From positions 1,214,198 to 1,278,197 of the forward strand of contig WLWQ01000002.1 in assembly GCA_012103535.1 (NCBI GenBank): a DNA stretch of 64,000 nt, written 5' to 3'. A model generated the notes under the pieces. That model was given only the letters and a program-made list of their open reading frames with translations, ran no database searches and was not told the DNA's origin. The number at the start of each line of letters is the position of its first letter. The stretch's first letter is position 1. The position numbers and the translations under genes were made by a program. The DNA is from Pseudomonadales bacterium (GTDB taxonomy: Bacteria; Pseudomonadota; Gammaproteobacteria; Pseudomonadales; Pseudohongiellaceae). Shown piece by piece: positions 1-9,176 of the stretch.

Positions 1-2
1 TA

Positions 3-284
3 GCTGCAGAAACCAGGCCCAAGGCTCCCGGAGTCTATGTGAATGATGCTAAAATGGGTGCTCTAGGACTAAGGATAAAGAATGGCTGGAGTTATCACGG
101 CCTGAGTCTGAACGTAAACATGGATTTGTCGCCATTCAAATGCATCAATCCTTGTGGATTCGAAGATCTCGCAGTTACTCAATTAGCAGACTTCGTTGAA
201 AATGAGGAAATGTTGCTGCAAAAAGTAAGCAAAGTGCTCTGCAATAAGTTGCTGGACGAACTAGGGTATAAAGAGCACTCCTGA
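3..284 (+). CDS. lipB: Octanoyltransferase LipB, 3' part only
   Basis: This is the C-terminal part of lipoyl(octanoyl) transferase, which moves octanoate from acyl carrier protein to the lipoyl domains of 2-oxoacid dehydrogenases and GcvH in the cytosol. The reading frame is open from base 3, so the gene starts outside the window; a GTG at 39 lies inside the conserved domain and is not the start. Visible family signatures are APGVYV, then a Lys followed by GALGLRI (the catalytic Lys region), [11 protein letters not shown] and INPCG, which carries the catalytic Cys. It lies 20 bp before lipA, so the two are probably one operon for two successive steps of lipoate synthesis. Confidence is high because the whole C-terminal signature is present. 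Confidence 0.95.
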   Translation, partial: AAETRPKAPGVYVNDAKMGALGLRIKNGWSYHGLSLNVNMDLSPFKCINPCGFEDLAVTQLADFVENEEMLLQKVSKVLCNKLLDELGYKEHS

Positions 285-304
285 ACAAGCAGTCAAAACT
301 ATTT

Positions 305-1270
305 ATGCCAGAACGTAAGCGTAGAAATGTATTAGTGGAAGGTGAAAAGCTTCGGGGTGCGGAGAAGGTTCGTCGTATTCCGGTAAAAGTTATTCCAACC
401 ACCGAATTGCCTGCCAAACCCGATTGGATACGGGTAAAAATTCCTGTCTCCCCAAAAATAAGTCATATAAAAGACAAACTAAGACAGCACAAATTGGCTT
501 CTGTGTGCGAAGAGGCATCGTGTCCTAACTTAGGCGAGTGTTTTAGCAACGGCACAGCCACTTTTATGATAATGGGAGATATATGTACTCGCCGTTGTCC
601 ATTCTGCGATGTCGCTCATGGTAAGCCGCGACCACTAGATCAGAATGAACCCAGAGAGCTGGCTCAAGCTATTAAGGAAATGGAGCTTAGTTATGTCGTT
701 ATCACTTCAGTCGACAGGGATGACTTGAAAGACAGTGGTGCCGAGCACTTTGCAAACTGCATAACAGAAACGCGAAGATACAATCCGGAAATTAAAGTTG
801 AAGTACTGGTTCCAGATTTTCGTGGCCGCATGGAGATTGCCGTCGATATTTTGGAGAAGACTCCACCTGATGTGTTTAATCACAATTTGGAGACTGTCCC
901 GAGGCTATACAAACAAGCCCGTCCAGGAGCAGATTATCAATGGTCACTGGAATTATTGAAGGCATATAAAATTAAGCAGCCTGAAGTCGTCACAAAGTCT
1001 GGCTTAATGTTGGGACTTGGTGAAGAAATTGATGAAGTTAAACAGGTGTTGCAAGATCTGAAAGCGCACAATGTTGACATGATCACCCTGGGGCAATACT
1101 TACAACCCAGTAAAGATCATTTAAAGGTAGAACGATTTGTTCATCCTTCTGAATTCGATATGTTAAGGGAATTCGCTGAGAATCTGGGATTCTCGCAAGT
1201 CGCCAGTGGGCCGCTGGTCAGATCTTCCTACCACGCCGACAAGCAAGCTCATGGTGAGAACATATCTTAA
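305..1270 (+). CDS. lipA: Lipoyl synthase LipA (radical SAM)
   Basis: LipA inserts two sulfur atoms into protein-bound octanoyl groups to make lipoyl cofactors, downstream of LipB. The 321-residue length is normal for the family. The auxiliary cluster ligands are C68, C73 and C79 ([12 protein letters not shown]), the radical SAM ligands are C94, C98 and C101 (CTRRCPFC), and the C-terminal RSSYHAD carries the conserved serine ligand of the auxiliary cluster. TSVDRDDL and FNHNLETV are further family motifs. All catalytic residues appear intact. The start ATG at 305 follows lipB by 20 bp. Confidence 0.98.
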   Translation: MPERKRRNVLVEGEKLRGAEKVRRIPVKVIPTTELPAKPDWIRVKIPVSPKISHIKDKLRQHKLASVCEEASCPNLGECFSNGTATFMIMGDICTRRCPFCDVAHGKPRPLDQNEPRELAQAIKEMELSYVVITSVDRDDLKDSGAEHFANCITETRRYNPEIKVEVLVPDFRGRMEIAVDILEKTPPDVFNHNLETVPRLYKQARPGADYQWSLELLKAYKIKQPEVVTKSGLMLGLGEEIDEVKQVLQDLKAHNVDMITLGQYLQPSKDHLKVERFVHPSEFDMLREFAENLGFSQVASGPLVRSSYHADKQAHGENIS

Positions 1271-1303
1271 TTCAAAAATTCGACTTTCACGCTGATAAGT
1301 CCA

Positions 1304-2044
1304 ATGAAGATTAGCCTACAGCAAATCATCACTAGCATCGTCTCTTTGTTAGTCGCTGTAGTTGTAGTCGTTTTTATTGCAGAAAATCCTGCACGCATTG
1401 GCGAAGAGCCATTGCTAGTTCGAGCATTAATTCTCAGTATTGCGATTGCCGCTGCATTAATCGCTGTCTATCCCCTGAATCCATTGTTCGCCGGAAGGCC
1501 GGGTACCTATGCCGGAGTTGTCTGCGTGCCCGCACTTATTCCAGGAATTATTTTTTATCTAGTAGTAATGCCGACCAGGGCAGGTGAGGGTTTCGAGGCT
1601 GAACAACTGGCAAGTTCGCTAATCAGCGATCGCTCCAGCAATGGCATAATTGAAGTAGGTTTTCGCTATCCAATATTTACACCCACTATCTCAGTTAAAA
1701 ATCGTGAGTTGTACACGCGCTACGTAAACGTATTTTTACGTATGTCCGACGGCAATGGAGAAAATTCATTGTTCAGGGCAGTAAGATTGAATGTTCCTGG
1801 TAACAGTCTTAGTGTGGAATCCACGGTACAGGGAATGTTGAGCGAAAATAGCGCTTATGTATTCAACCCATTGGAATTAGCACCTGACCGAACGATGTCC
1901 GGACAGCTTGTATTTATTATTAGCAATTTGGAAGATGGCTCTACCTTTACCGAAGCCTTAGGCAGGGCCTATCAGGCTCAATTCGAACTGCGTGATCCCG
2001 AGAATGGACAACTTCTTCTGGAGTTTCCATTGCAACACATTTAA
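1304..2044 (+). CDS. Membrane protein of unknown function
   Basis: I do not recognise this 246-residue protein. It begins with three hydrophobic segments (about residues 8-27, 38-57 and 70-90) separated by short loops. A soluble C-terminal half of about 150 residues follows, rich in beta-type sequence (FRYPIFTPTIS, LYTRYVNVFLRMS), which topology suggests faces the periplasm. There are no cysteine or histidine clusters that would suggest a catalytic or metal site. It starts 33 bp after lipA and could be co-transcribed with it, but nothing ties it to lipoate metabolism. Confidence 0.75.
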   Translation: MKISLQQIITSIVSLLVAVVVVVFIAENPARIGEEPLLVRALILSIAIAAALIAVYPLNPLFAGRPGTYAGVVCVPALIPGIIFYLVVMPTRAGEGFEAEQLASSLISDRSSNGIIEVGFRYPIFTPTISVKNRELYTRYVNVFLRMSDGNGENSLFRAVRLNVPGNSLSVESTVQGMLSENSAYVFNPLELAPDRTMSGQLVFIISNLEDGSTFTEALGRAYQAQFELRDPENGQLLLEFPLQHI

Positions 2045-2097
2045 GCTGCCCAGGCTCTGGGATCAATAGGGAAAAACATTAGACCTAAGGGGGAACT

Positions 2098-3105
2098 ATG
2101 TTTAAAAAGCTTTCACTCGCAGCTGTTGCATTCTTCGCTGCCGTCTTTACGGTTCAAATCGCACAGGCCCAAGAGACCTGGGAAGCCCCTCGTACCTCTT
2201 ATGGCGCACCCGATCTGCAGGGAGTGTGGACATCGGCTTCGATTACAACTCTGGAGCGAGATCCGGCGCTGGGTGAAACCCTGATAGTCGATGCGGAAGA
2301 GGCGCAACGTATGGAACAGAGTGCCGCTTTCAACGTACTGACAGAAGCAGACAACGCGCCTAGCGATCCCGATCGAGCGCCGCCCACCGATGGCGATACC
2401 GATGCCGGCTACAACGCATTCTGGATTGATCCGGGTACCCGCCTGGCGCAGATCGATGGTCAATTTCGCACTTCGTTTATCGTTGAGCCCAGTAATGGTC
2501 AGATTCCCTATACCCAAGCGGCCGGCATGGCCTTTATGGAGTACGGACAATCCACTGGCTATGACGGACCCGAACAACGTCCTCTCGGTGAACGTTGCAT
2601 GGTAGGGTTTGGTTCAAGCGGTGGGCCACCAATGTTGCCGGTGCTATATAACAATCACTATCAGATCGTTCAGAATGAAGATTATGTGATGATTCTTATT
2701 GAAATGAATCATGATGCCAGAATCATACGTTTGAATTCCGACCATTTGGATGATGATTACACACCCTGGCTGGGCGATTCAGTAGGTCACTGGGAAGGAG
2801 ATACCTTAGTTGTGGAAACGGTAAACTTCCATCCGCAACAAAGCTTTCGTTTTGCCATTAAGCACAGCCTTTACTTGCCGCCTAGCGCAAAAGTTACGGA
2901 AAGATTTTCCCGCACTGGCAGCGATGAAATTCTCTACGAATTCACCATCGAAGACGGTGACGCTTATACACAACCTTGGAGTGCGCAAATCCCACTACGC
3001 ACGGCGAGCGGTTCCATGTATGAGTATGCCTGCCACGAGGGTAATTACGCGTTATCGGGAATTCTGGCAGGTGCCCGACGTGAAGAAAGAGAAGGCTCCG
3101 ATTAG
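2098..3105 (+). CDS. Secreted protein of unknown function
   Basis: A 335-residue exported protein with a clear Sec signal peptide (about residues 1-24, cleavage after AQA). A GGGGGAA-like ribosome site lies just before the ATG. The mature part has repeated aromatic/glycine motifs: PDLQGVWT near its start, IPYT, GERCM, HWEGDTLVVETVNF, and a C-terminal YEYACHEGNY. From memory, proteins with this PDLQGVW...YEYACHEGNY pattern occur in multiple copies in marine gammaproteobacteria and acidobacteria and are annotated as hypothetical. The single cysteines in GERCM and YACHE could form one disulfide. Function unknown; an extracytoplasmic binding or enzymatic role is inference only. Confidence 0.8.
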   Translation: MFKKLSLAAVAFFAAVFTVQIAQAQETWEAPRTSYGAPDLQGVWTSASITTLERDPALGETLIVDAEEAQRMEQSAAFNVLTEADNAPSDPDRAPPTDGDTDAGYNAFWIDPGTRLAQIDGQFRTSFIVEPSNGQIPYTQAAGMAFMEYGQSTGYDGPEQRPLGERCMVGFGSSGGPPMLPVLYNNHYQIVQNEDYVMILIEMNHDARIIRLNSDHLDDDYTPWLGDSVGHWEGDTLVVETVNFHPQQSFRFAIKHSLYLPPSAKVTERFSRTGSDEILYEFTIEDGDAYTQPWSAQIPLRTASGSMYEYACHEGNYALSGILAGARREEREGSD

Positions 3106-3118
3106 ATATCGAATCAGA

Positions 3119-3796
3119 TCAGAGAAGATCTGAAATTCTCCACAAAGCCAGCGCCTTGCGACCTCGTCTGGCGCATTCTGACTCTATAATTTGAGTAATC
3201 GGTTTAGGCCAATTAAACGGCGGCTTCTCAAAATTTAGCGGTCGATGCTTCCCGGTTAATATATCAGTATTCCGTTCGATATCAGGAAAAGTCGTTGTTA
3301 GTAATAGCCGACATTGACTCTGTTGAATATTGGAGATTGCCTGAAAACTATCGGCGAATGAAAAATGCACTAGGCATTCGCGACAGAGAATCGCATCGCA
3401 GCTTGGAAGATCGTCTTCTAACAAGTTCAAATTTCTAAATTCTAGTTTGCTATTGCTGAAGCGTGCATTGTTTTGATCAATCAAAGAATCCACAATGTCT
3501 GCCCCAATATAAAAATCCAAGTTCAGATTAGTTTCTTCCATCCAGTAAAAATCCCCGCAGGGGATATCCAATAGACTGTTTATATTGAACGCCTTGATTA
3601 AGTATGGAAGCTTACGCCGTAAGTTAAGTGTTCTGGTGAGGCTGGAACCCTTACCTGATCGCGTGTTTGCATCGCCCCATTTATTGATCGAGTAAATGCG
3701 AGTAAAAATTGCCTCGTTGGATGCGCTACGCAGAAACTCTTGTTCGCGCCGTTTTGCAATGTATTGTCTTACCGCCGAAAAGGGATTGGCAGACAT
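3119..3796 (-). CDS. Class I SAM-dependent methyltransferase
   Basis: A 225-residue protein with a Rossmann-type SAM-binding motif (LLDIPCGDFYWM, about residues 73-84), an acidic strand-2 end (GADIVDSLI) and a motif-II-like LPSCDAILCRECLVHFS. The N-terminal IFTRIYSINKWGDANTRSGKGSS resembles family members acting on small molecules or cell-surface sugars, but the substrate cannot be read from the sequence. It converges on the secreted protein at 2098-3105 (13 bp apart). The Hsp70-like gene lies upstream on the same strand, 154 bp away, so it may have its own promoter. Confidence 0.8.
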   Translation of the reverse strand: MSANPFSAVRQYIAKRREQEFLRSASNEAIFTRIYSINKWGDANTRSGKGSSLTRTLNLRRKLPYLIKAFNINSLLDIPCGDFYWMEETNLNLDFYIGADIVDSLIDQNNARFSNSKLEFRNLNLLEDDLPSCDAILCRECLVHFSFADSFQAISNIQQSQCRLLLTTTFPDIERNTDILTGKHRPLNFEKPPFNWPKPITQIIESECARRGRKALALWRISDLL

Positions 3797-3950
3797 TGTG
3801 CTACTCCATTCTTAGAGAATTGCGTTAAGCGTATTGTCGGCGGATGAGTGATTACTAATACTCTTCTTCAGAGTACAAAACTTGGAAATATTTGTATAGC
3901 CGTGAAGCGGGACTGAATTGATTGCCTGTGACTAAGTATCAATATTTGGA

Positions 3951-5402
3951 TTAAAGGTGGTTTCCCAGGTTCTTGTATTCTGCGATTGCCAATCCTGCGG
4001 CAACACTAGTAAACGGATCATGTTCAATTACTTTGCCAGGAAACAAATCATCCAGGATATGTTTTACGGCTGGAATTAAAGAAGAGCCACCTGTCCTGAT
4101 AACCAGCTGAATATTCTGTGGCTCTAGATTGGCTTTCTGTAATAGGTCGAAAAGTGATTTTAGAAACTTCTCCAGGACTTCTTCAATGAATTCTTCAAAT
4201 TGCTCTCTAGTCACCAACAATTCGATATCCAGTTCCGGTATGTCCAGCATCGCCGATTCTCGATCGGATAATTCAGCTTTTAATTCCTTAATACACTGGA
4301 AAACAAGATAACTGTAATTGTTCTTGATCAGGTCATAGAGGCGGCGGAATTTAACAGCAGCCTCGTCTCCATAGTCGATGCGTTGCTTTAAGGGAGTGGT
4401 GAATTTGTTTTGATTGAGCATGTAACTGACAGCCCAGTTCAGTAACAAATCCGCATACTCTTCAAATGGGAAAGCTGTTTCAATCTCACGATCTTCACCG
4501 GCTCTGCGCCAACGCTCGCCTTTCCCCAGGATTGGGAAAAGCAGTTTCTTAAACAATATTTGATCAATATGGTCACCACCTAGTCCGATCCCATGGGTTG
4601 CAAGTACTGAAAAGTCTTGTCCTCTGCGAGTCAGAATACAAAGATCCAGAGTACCGCCGCCGAAGTCTACCGCTAACATTGTTTGTTCTTCGGCTTTTGG
4701 ATGGTCGTGCAGATAGCTTAAGGCTGCAGCAATGGGTTCCGGATAGAAAGTTTGTTCTTTGAATTCTGCGTAGCCGTATGCCTCTGATAACAGTTGTTGA
4801 GCTAATCGGTTTCGATTGGAGTCGGTGCCTTCGAAATTTACTGGATGCCCTATGCATGCATGATTTGTTTTTTCATTATGGCGATCCAGTTTGGAAAAAA
4901 GCTCTCTAGTGCTATTTCTAATTCGAAGCAATAGCGGCGTTATTAGAGCAACTAATCGAAAGGGGCGGTCGAACACCATCAACCGTGAAGATGAGGAATT
5001 ACCTAACAGCCGTTTTATGCCGCGAAACAGTCGACCCTTTTGGCCGCCGTCGACAAATGATTGGCCATACAGCTTTTCTGTCTGAGCTTCTTCAGGGAGC
5101 CCCTTATCACCAAGCTGGCCGGTGGTTGTTCTCCCTTCACCTAAAATTTCTGCGCTGAGCTCTACAGTGCGTCCAGTATTGCTTTCTATATAACAATCGA
5201 TAGCTGCCTGACCGGTTACGATTTGAAAGTCTCGGTCAATGTAAGTGGCGGAAGGCATCACAGTACTGTGGGTTTCGAGCCTAACTAAATGGACACGATT
5301 TCCGTCGTAAATTGCGGCGGCGCTATTGCTGGTACCGTAATCGATACCGATACCGATACCAAAACGCTTAGAAGGAATTTGGTGATTAGATTCTGACACC
5401 AA
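3951..5402 (-). CDS. Hsp70-family protein, YegD-like
   Basis: An atypical Hsp70/actin-fold ATPase of 483 residues, close in plan to E. coli YegD rather than DnaK. The phosphate-1 loop is GIDYGTSNSAAAI (about residues 19-31). IGHPVNFEG, EPIAAALSYL, AVDFGGGTLDLCIL (phosphate-2) and the adenosine motif IRTGGSSLIPAV follow. Length and the lack of a beta-sandwich substrate domain indicate a nucleotide-binding domain with a helical insertion and no classical peptide-binding lid, as in YegD. The client and role of this family are not established. A hexanucleotide repeat encodes the Gly-Ile run just before the P-loop. Confidence 0.88.
   Translation of the reverse strand: MVSESNHQIPSKRFGIGIGIDYGTSNSAAAIYDGNRVHLVRLETHSTVMPSATYIDRDFQIVTGQAAIDCYIESNTGRTVELSAEILGEGRTTTGQLGDKGLPEEAQTEKLYGQSFVDGGQKGRLFRGIKRLLGNSSSSRLMVFDRPFRLVALITPLLLRIRNSTRELFSKLDRHNEKTNHACIGHPVNFEGTDSNRNRLAQQLLSEAYGYAEFKEQTFYPEPIAAALSYLHDHPKAEEQTMLAVDFGGGTLDLCILTRRGQDFSVLATHGIGLGGDHIDQILFKKLLFPILGKGERWRRAGEDREIETAFPFEEYADLLLNWAVSYMLNQNKFTTPLKQRIDYGDEAAVKFRRLYDLIKNNYSYLVFQCIKELKAELSDRESAMLDIPELDIELLVTREQFEEFIEEVLEKFLKSLFDLLQKANLEPQNIQLVIRTGGSSLIPAVKHILDDLFPGKVIEHDPFTSVAAGLAIAEYKNLGNHL
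5343..5360. repeat. Hexanucleotide repeat, three copies
   Basis: Three perfect tandem copies of GATACC lie inside the 5' end of the YegD-like gene and encode a Gly-Ile-Gly-Ile-Gly-Ile run immediately before the nucleotide-binding loop. A change in copy number would stay in frame and would lengthen or shorten the beta-strand leading into the loop. Confidence 0.9.
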
Positions 5403-5632
5403 TGGCTCTTTATGATTTCACTATAACTGAACGAATGGACAAAAACTCTCAATTGATCGCCCCCTGGGCAAGCAGTGGACAAGGATAGCTTATTTGCAGG
5501 CGTCGGGCAAAATGGCTATGCGGGCGTTGGAGGAATCAAATTCCGGGCTTAAATGCAGTTGAATATTGAGGGAACTTAACCTATCCTCGTCCGGTCTCAG
5601 AATAGTCAGCCAGATTAAAACAAGGAGTATTA

Positions 5633-6574
5633 ATGAGAGTTGTATTACGGAATCTTGGCAGTAGGTCTGCCGGATTTTTTATTGTTCTCCTCATTGCATT
5701 GCTACCGGTAAGTTCCAGTGCGGGCACAATTGTCCGTGTGAGTACTACCGTCGGCGACTTTTCCATAGAACTGCTCGACGATATCGCGCCGATTACGGTG
5801 CAGAATTTCTTAAATTACGTGAATCGCAATGACTACAACGGGACATATTTCCACCGCGTGGTGGATAACTTCGTTGCTCAGGGCGGTGCCTATCGCTTTG
5901 AACTATTCGTCGGTCCAATTGATGTGCCGACGGACCCTCCGATTGTAAATGAATTCAATGTTTCCAATACCCGTGGAACAGTGGCAATGGCCAAAATTGG
6001 AGGCGATCAGAACAGTGCTACCAATCAATGGTTTGTGAACATACAAGATAATGTCGATCTGGATACTTCAAATGGAGGGTTTACTGTTTTTGGCAGCGTC
6101 CTCGGAGACGGCATGACGATAGTTGATGCGATAGACGCTCAACCAACTATAAATCTTGGGGGAAAGGCTTCAGATGCTCCCTATGTCACGGCTGCGTACG
6201 TCGATCCTCGGGATTTTCTCTATATGAATGTCGAAATTGTGGAGCGATTAAGCGGCGCGCCTCATATACTAGAAACCAATACTGGTCTTTTAATTACTTC
6301 AGTAGACATTGATAACGGATCCGAACTTATTAGTATGAATTTTAATTCGGTGCCAGCTGGAGAAGATGTTGTTATACAGGCAAATCTCGAAAGTGTTATT
6401 CCTCGGCGCGGCCCTGTGGAAGGAATAGCGACATTTTCCAGCGCAGATGCTCGCCTGCGAATCCCCTCCCTGGAAGTAAACGCAAATGGAGTAGTGACTT
6501 TGGTATCTAATGTTGTATTCGCATTAAGCAATACCAATCCCGTTCAATTTACCCTGGAATCCTTCCAGCAATAA
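5633..6574 (+). CDS. Exported cyclophilin-type peptidyl-prolyl isomerase
   Basis: A 313-residue protein with an N-terminal signal peptide (about residues 1-31, ending SSSAG) and a cyclophilin domain (about 34-200). Family signatures are VGDFSIELLDDIAPITVQNF, YNGTYFHRVVDNFVAQGG (catalytic Arg in FHR), TRGTVAMAK and NSATNQWFVN. Cyclophilins speed cis-trans isomerisation of Xaa-Pro bonds; the signal peptide places it in the periplasm. About 100 extra C-terminal residues (from about 215) look like a small beta domain of unknown role. The start is well supported by AAGGAG five bases before ATG. Confidence 0.93.
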   Translation: MRVVLRNLGSRSAGFFIVLLIALLPVSSSAGTIVRVSTTVGDFSIELLDDIAPITVQNFLNYVNRNDYNGTYFHRVVDNFVAQGGAYRFELFVGPIDVPTDPPIVNEFNVSNTRGTVAMAKIGGDQNSATNQWFVNIQDNVDLDTSNGGFTVFGSVLGDGMTIVDAIDAQPTINLGGKASDAPYVTAAYVDPRDFLYMNVEIVERLSGAPHILETNTGLLITSVDIDNGSELISMNFNSVPAGEDVVIQANLESVIPRRGPVEGIATFSSADARLRIPSLEVNANGVVTLVSNVVFALSNTNPVQFTLESFQQ

Positions 6575-6657
6575 TTCAAGACATTTACCGTTCCAATGAC
6601 ATGAGTTACTCTTGCGGCTCATTAGCTGCGTTACAGATAGAAGGAATTTGCTAAACC

Positions 6658-7998
6658 ATGGCTGCGCCTAGAGGTGAGTTTTCGTCCAGGTTCGGGTTTC
6701 TAATGGCCGCCTCAGGTTCGGCAGTTGGTCTCGGTAACATTTGGGGTTTTCCCACTAATGCAGCCTCAAATGGCGGTGCCGCCTTTCTCATTGTTTATCT
6801 CGTTTTAGCATTTGCATTAGCCTATCCCGCTTTGATGGCGGAACTCATCATCGGCCGTTATGCCCGGGCCAATGCCGTAACTGCCCTCAGAACAATTTCA
6901 CCAGGTAGTAGAAGTAAACTTGCAGCATTGGCCGTAGGATTTGCGGGGATAGTTACCGTTAGTTTTATCTTGAGTTTTTATGCCATCGTTAGTGGGTGGA
7001 TGATTGCCTATTTTTTCGACCCCCTGGCACGATTGCTTGGCTTGGACGGCGCTGCACAATGGCTGACTACTGATGCGGTGGTGCGCAATACGATTTTCGT
7101 GGTTGTTTTTATGACAGTCACCGTTTTCATAATTAGTGCAGGTGTGAAAAACGGCATAGAGAAATGGGCATCTCGATTAATGCCGTCTTTGATCGTGATA
7201 TTAATTTTGTTAATCATCTACGTATTAACCTTGCCCGGTGCTATGGATGGATTACGTGCCTATCTGGTTCCAGATTTTTCTCGTATAGCCGATCCAGCAT
7301 TACTCGTTGATGCTATGGGACAGGCATTCTTCTCCTTGTCTCTAGGCGTAGGGACCATGCTTATTTACGGGTCTTACATTAGTAAGAAGGAAGATTTGCC
7401 TACTACTGGCGGACTGGTTGCACTGTTGGATATCGGTATCGCCGTGCTGGCTGGATTGCTAATACTTCCCGCTATGTATGTTGCTCTGGCAAATGGGGTT
7501 GAAATTTTCGATGCCGAAGGTGGACTAATAGCGGGTTCGGGCTTAATAGTTTCTGTTCTACCTGCGCTGTTTAACACTATGGGTTCTATCGGTGTTTTTG
7601 TTGCAATCGCTTTCTTTCTATTGATGACAATCGCGTCGCTTACTTCTTCAATATCAATGTTGGAAGTACCGGTAGCCTATGGCGTAGAACACCACGGCAT
7701 GGAGAGAAGAAGGGCAGCTATCATTATCGGATCGATTATCACCCTGATATCGCTAGTTATTGTTTTTAACTTTGATCCACTGTTCGATATGGTAGTCACC
7801 TACACGACCGAGGTTAGCCAGCCTTTATTGGGATTTTCCTTCTGTATTTTTGTCGCCTGGATATGGCGCAGGAACGATATCTTGCAGGAGATAAAGCAGG
7901 GCGCCCCAGATGCTGAGCATGGACTGTTCTGGAAATTCTGGCCTTTCTATGTGAAGTTTATCTGTCCCGTGGCCATTTTGGTTGTGTATTTTCAATAG
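6658..7998 (+). CDS. Sodium-dependent NSS (SNF) family transporter
   Basis: A 446-residue inner-membrane protein with about 11-12 hydrophobic segments. The N-terminal signature SGSAVGLGNIWGFPTNAASNGGAAF is the TM1 motif that coordinates sodium and substrate in LeuT-fold neurotransmitter:sodium symporters. GQAFFSLSLGVGTMLIYGSY is the matching TM6 motif and ITLISLVIVFN lies near the C-terminus. Such bacterial transporters import amino acids or related amines with sodium. The substrate is not predictable here, although the sodium requirement fits a marine organism. Confidence 0.93.
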   Translation: MAAPRGEFSSRFGFLMAASGSAVGLGNIWGFPTNAASNGGAAFLIVYLVLAFALAYPALMAELIIGRYARANAVTALRTISPGSRSKLAALAVGFAGIVTVSFILSFYAIVSGWMIAYFFDPLARLLGLDGAAQWLTTDAVVRNTIFVVVFMTVTVFIISAGVKNGIEKWASRLMPSLIVILILLIIYVLTLPGAMDGLRAYLVPDFSRIADPALLVDAMGQAFFSLSLGVGTMLIYGSYISKKEDLPTTGGLVALLDIGIAVLAGLLILPAMYVALANGVEIFDAEGGLIAGSGLIVSVLPALFNTMGSIGVFVAIAFFLLMTIASLTSSISMLEVPVAYGVEHHGMERRRAAIIIGSIITLISLVIVFNFDPLFDMVVTYTTEVSQPLLGFSFCIFVAWIWRRNDILQEIKQGAPDAEHGLFWKFWPFYVKFICPVAILVVYFQ

Positions 7999-8070
7999 AC
8001 AGATGTGCTAACGTGCCTTCGTTCCAGTTGTAATCTTCCAGTAAACCAAAAAATAAAACGAGGATTGCCC

Positions 8071-8913
8071 ATGACATATTCCTCCCCAGAACAGCGCAAA
8101 CTGACCAACAAATCCAGAAGATGGTTTATCAAATCGATGGCGGTAGTTCCTGCTATTGGTCTCGGCGTACTGCCGCTGACTTCTTCACTGGCACAGAATT
8201 CAGTAGCAGACAATGTTAAAGCCTTAACTTTTGATGTATTCGGCACAGTTGTAGATTGGCGTTCATCAATAATCAGAGAAGGCGAATTGCTGTCGGCACA
8301 AAAAGGATACAATGTCGACTGGGCGGAATTTGCCGATCGCTGGCGCGGTGGATACGGTCCAGCCATGCGCCGTGTCCGCGACGGAGAATTGCCTTGGACA
8401 AAAATCGATGATCTGCATCGCTTGATCCTTGATGACCTGGTAGAAGAGTACAATCTGACTGGAATGACTGAGGCTGAGTTAGATCATTTCAATAAGGCCT
8501 GGCATCGCTTAATTCCCTGGCCAGACACTGTTGCTGGTTTGCATTTACTAAAAAGAAAATACGTAATTACCACGCTCTCTAACCGCAACGTTTCATTGCT
8601 TACTAACATGGCGAAATTCGGCGGCTTACCCTGGGATGCTGTACTTTCTGCTGAATTGGCCAAACATTACAAACCGGATCCACGGGCATATTTAACAGCG
8701 GCTGATCTGCTCAGTTTGCCGCCGGAGCAAGTGATGATGGTGGCCGCGCATCCCGGTGATTTGCGCGCTGCTGCCAGCGCTGGTCTGCGCACTGCCTACG
8801 TAATTCGCCCTCTCGAAAGAGGCCCAGGCCGACCTGTTAATCGAAACCCAGACGGTGAGTTTGACTATACCGCCGACAGTTTCATTGATCTGGCCCACCA
8901 GCTGGGAGTCTAA
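8071..8913 (+). CDS. Tat-exported HAD-family hydrolase (haloacid dehalogenase type II-like)
   Basis: The haloacid dehalogenase fold is shown by FDVFGTVVDW (nucleophile Asp55 and general acid/base region), STTLSNRN-type motif II (TLSNRN), KHYKPDPRAY (motif III Lys) and the family ending HPGDLRAAASAGLRTAYV. The pattern matches (S)-2-haloacid dehalogenase type II proteins. Ahead of it is a twin-arginine signal, SRRWFIKS, then a hydrophobic stretch and ALA-like cleavage site, predicting folded export to the periplasm. I chose ATG 8071 because AGGA precedes it and the signal starts here; the frame is open to a start at 8005, but that adds an unlikely cysteine-containing extension. Substrate unknown: L-2-haloacid or a phosphate ester are both possible. 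Confidence 0.85.
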   Translation: MTYSSPEQRKLTNKSRRWFIKSMAVVPAIGLGVLPLTSSLAQNSVADNVKALTFDVFGTVVDWRSSIIREGELLSAQKGYNVDWAEFADRWRGGYGPAMRRVRDGELPWTKIDDLHRLILDDLVEEYNLTGMTEAELDHFNKAWHRLIPWPDTVAGLHLLKRKYVITTLSNRNVSLLTNMAKFGGLPWDAVLSAELAKHYKPDPRAYLTAADLLSLPPEQVMMVAAHPGDLRAAASAGLRTAYVIRPLERGPGRPVNRNPDGEFDYTADSFIDLAHQLGV

Positions 8914-8915
8914 GC

Positions 8916-9164
8916 TTGTCCAAGATCGAACTCGATCAACAAGAAAAAGACGAAATTGCTAAAAAGTTAAAAGAATATCTGGCTGAAGAATTGAGCGTTG
9001 AAATAGGCAGTTTCGATGCTCAGTTCCTGCTGGATTTCTTTACCGAGCAAGTTGCTTATCAGTTTTATAACAAAGGCCTGGCAGATGCGCTGACAGCTTT
9101 CGAAGGAAAGTTGGAAGAGTTTAGTGAATTGATTTACCAGTTAGAACAGGAAGGGCCGAACTGA
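8916..9164 (+). CDS. DUF2164 family protein
   Basis: An 82-residue cytosolic protein matching the DUF2164 pattern: an amphipathic N-terminal helix (LDQQEKDEIAKKLKEYL), ELSVEIGSFDAQFLLDFF and QVAYQFYNKGLADA. It begins at TTG 8916, two bases after the HAD stop codon, so translation is probably coupled. No function is established for the family. Confidence 0.85.
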   Translation: MSKIELDQQEKDEIAKKLKEYLAEELSVEIGSFDAQFLLDFFTEQVAYQFYNKGLADALTAFEGKLEEFSELIYQLEQEGPN

Positions 9165-9176
9165 TTGGTACTTGTT

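Noticed and set aside
24..41. GTG at 39 as the lipB start
   Set aside because: The frame continues upstream through conserved APGVYV; the gene begins outside the window.
2047..2060. CCCAG/CTGGG hairpin after the membrane protein as a terminator
   Set aside because: Only 5 bp with no T-run; too weak to call.
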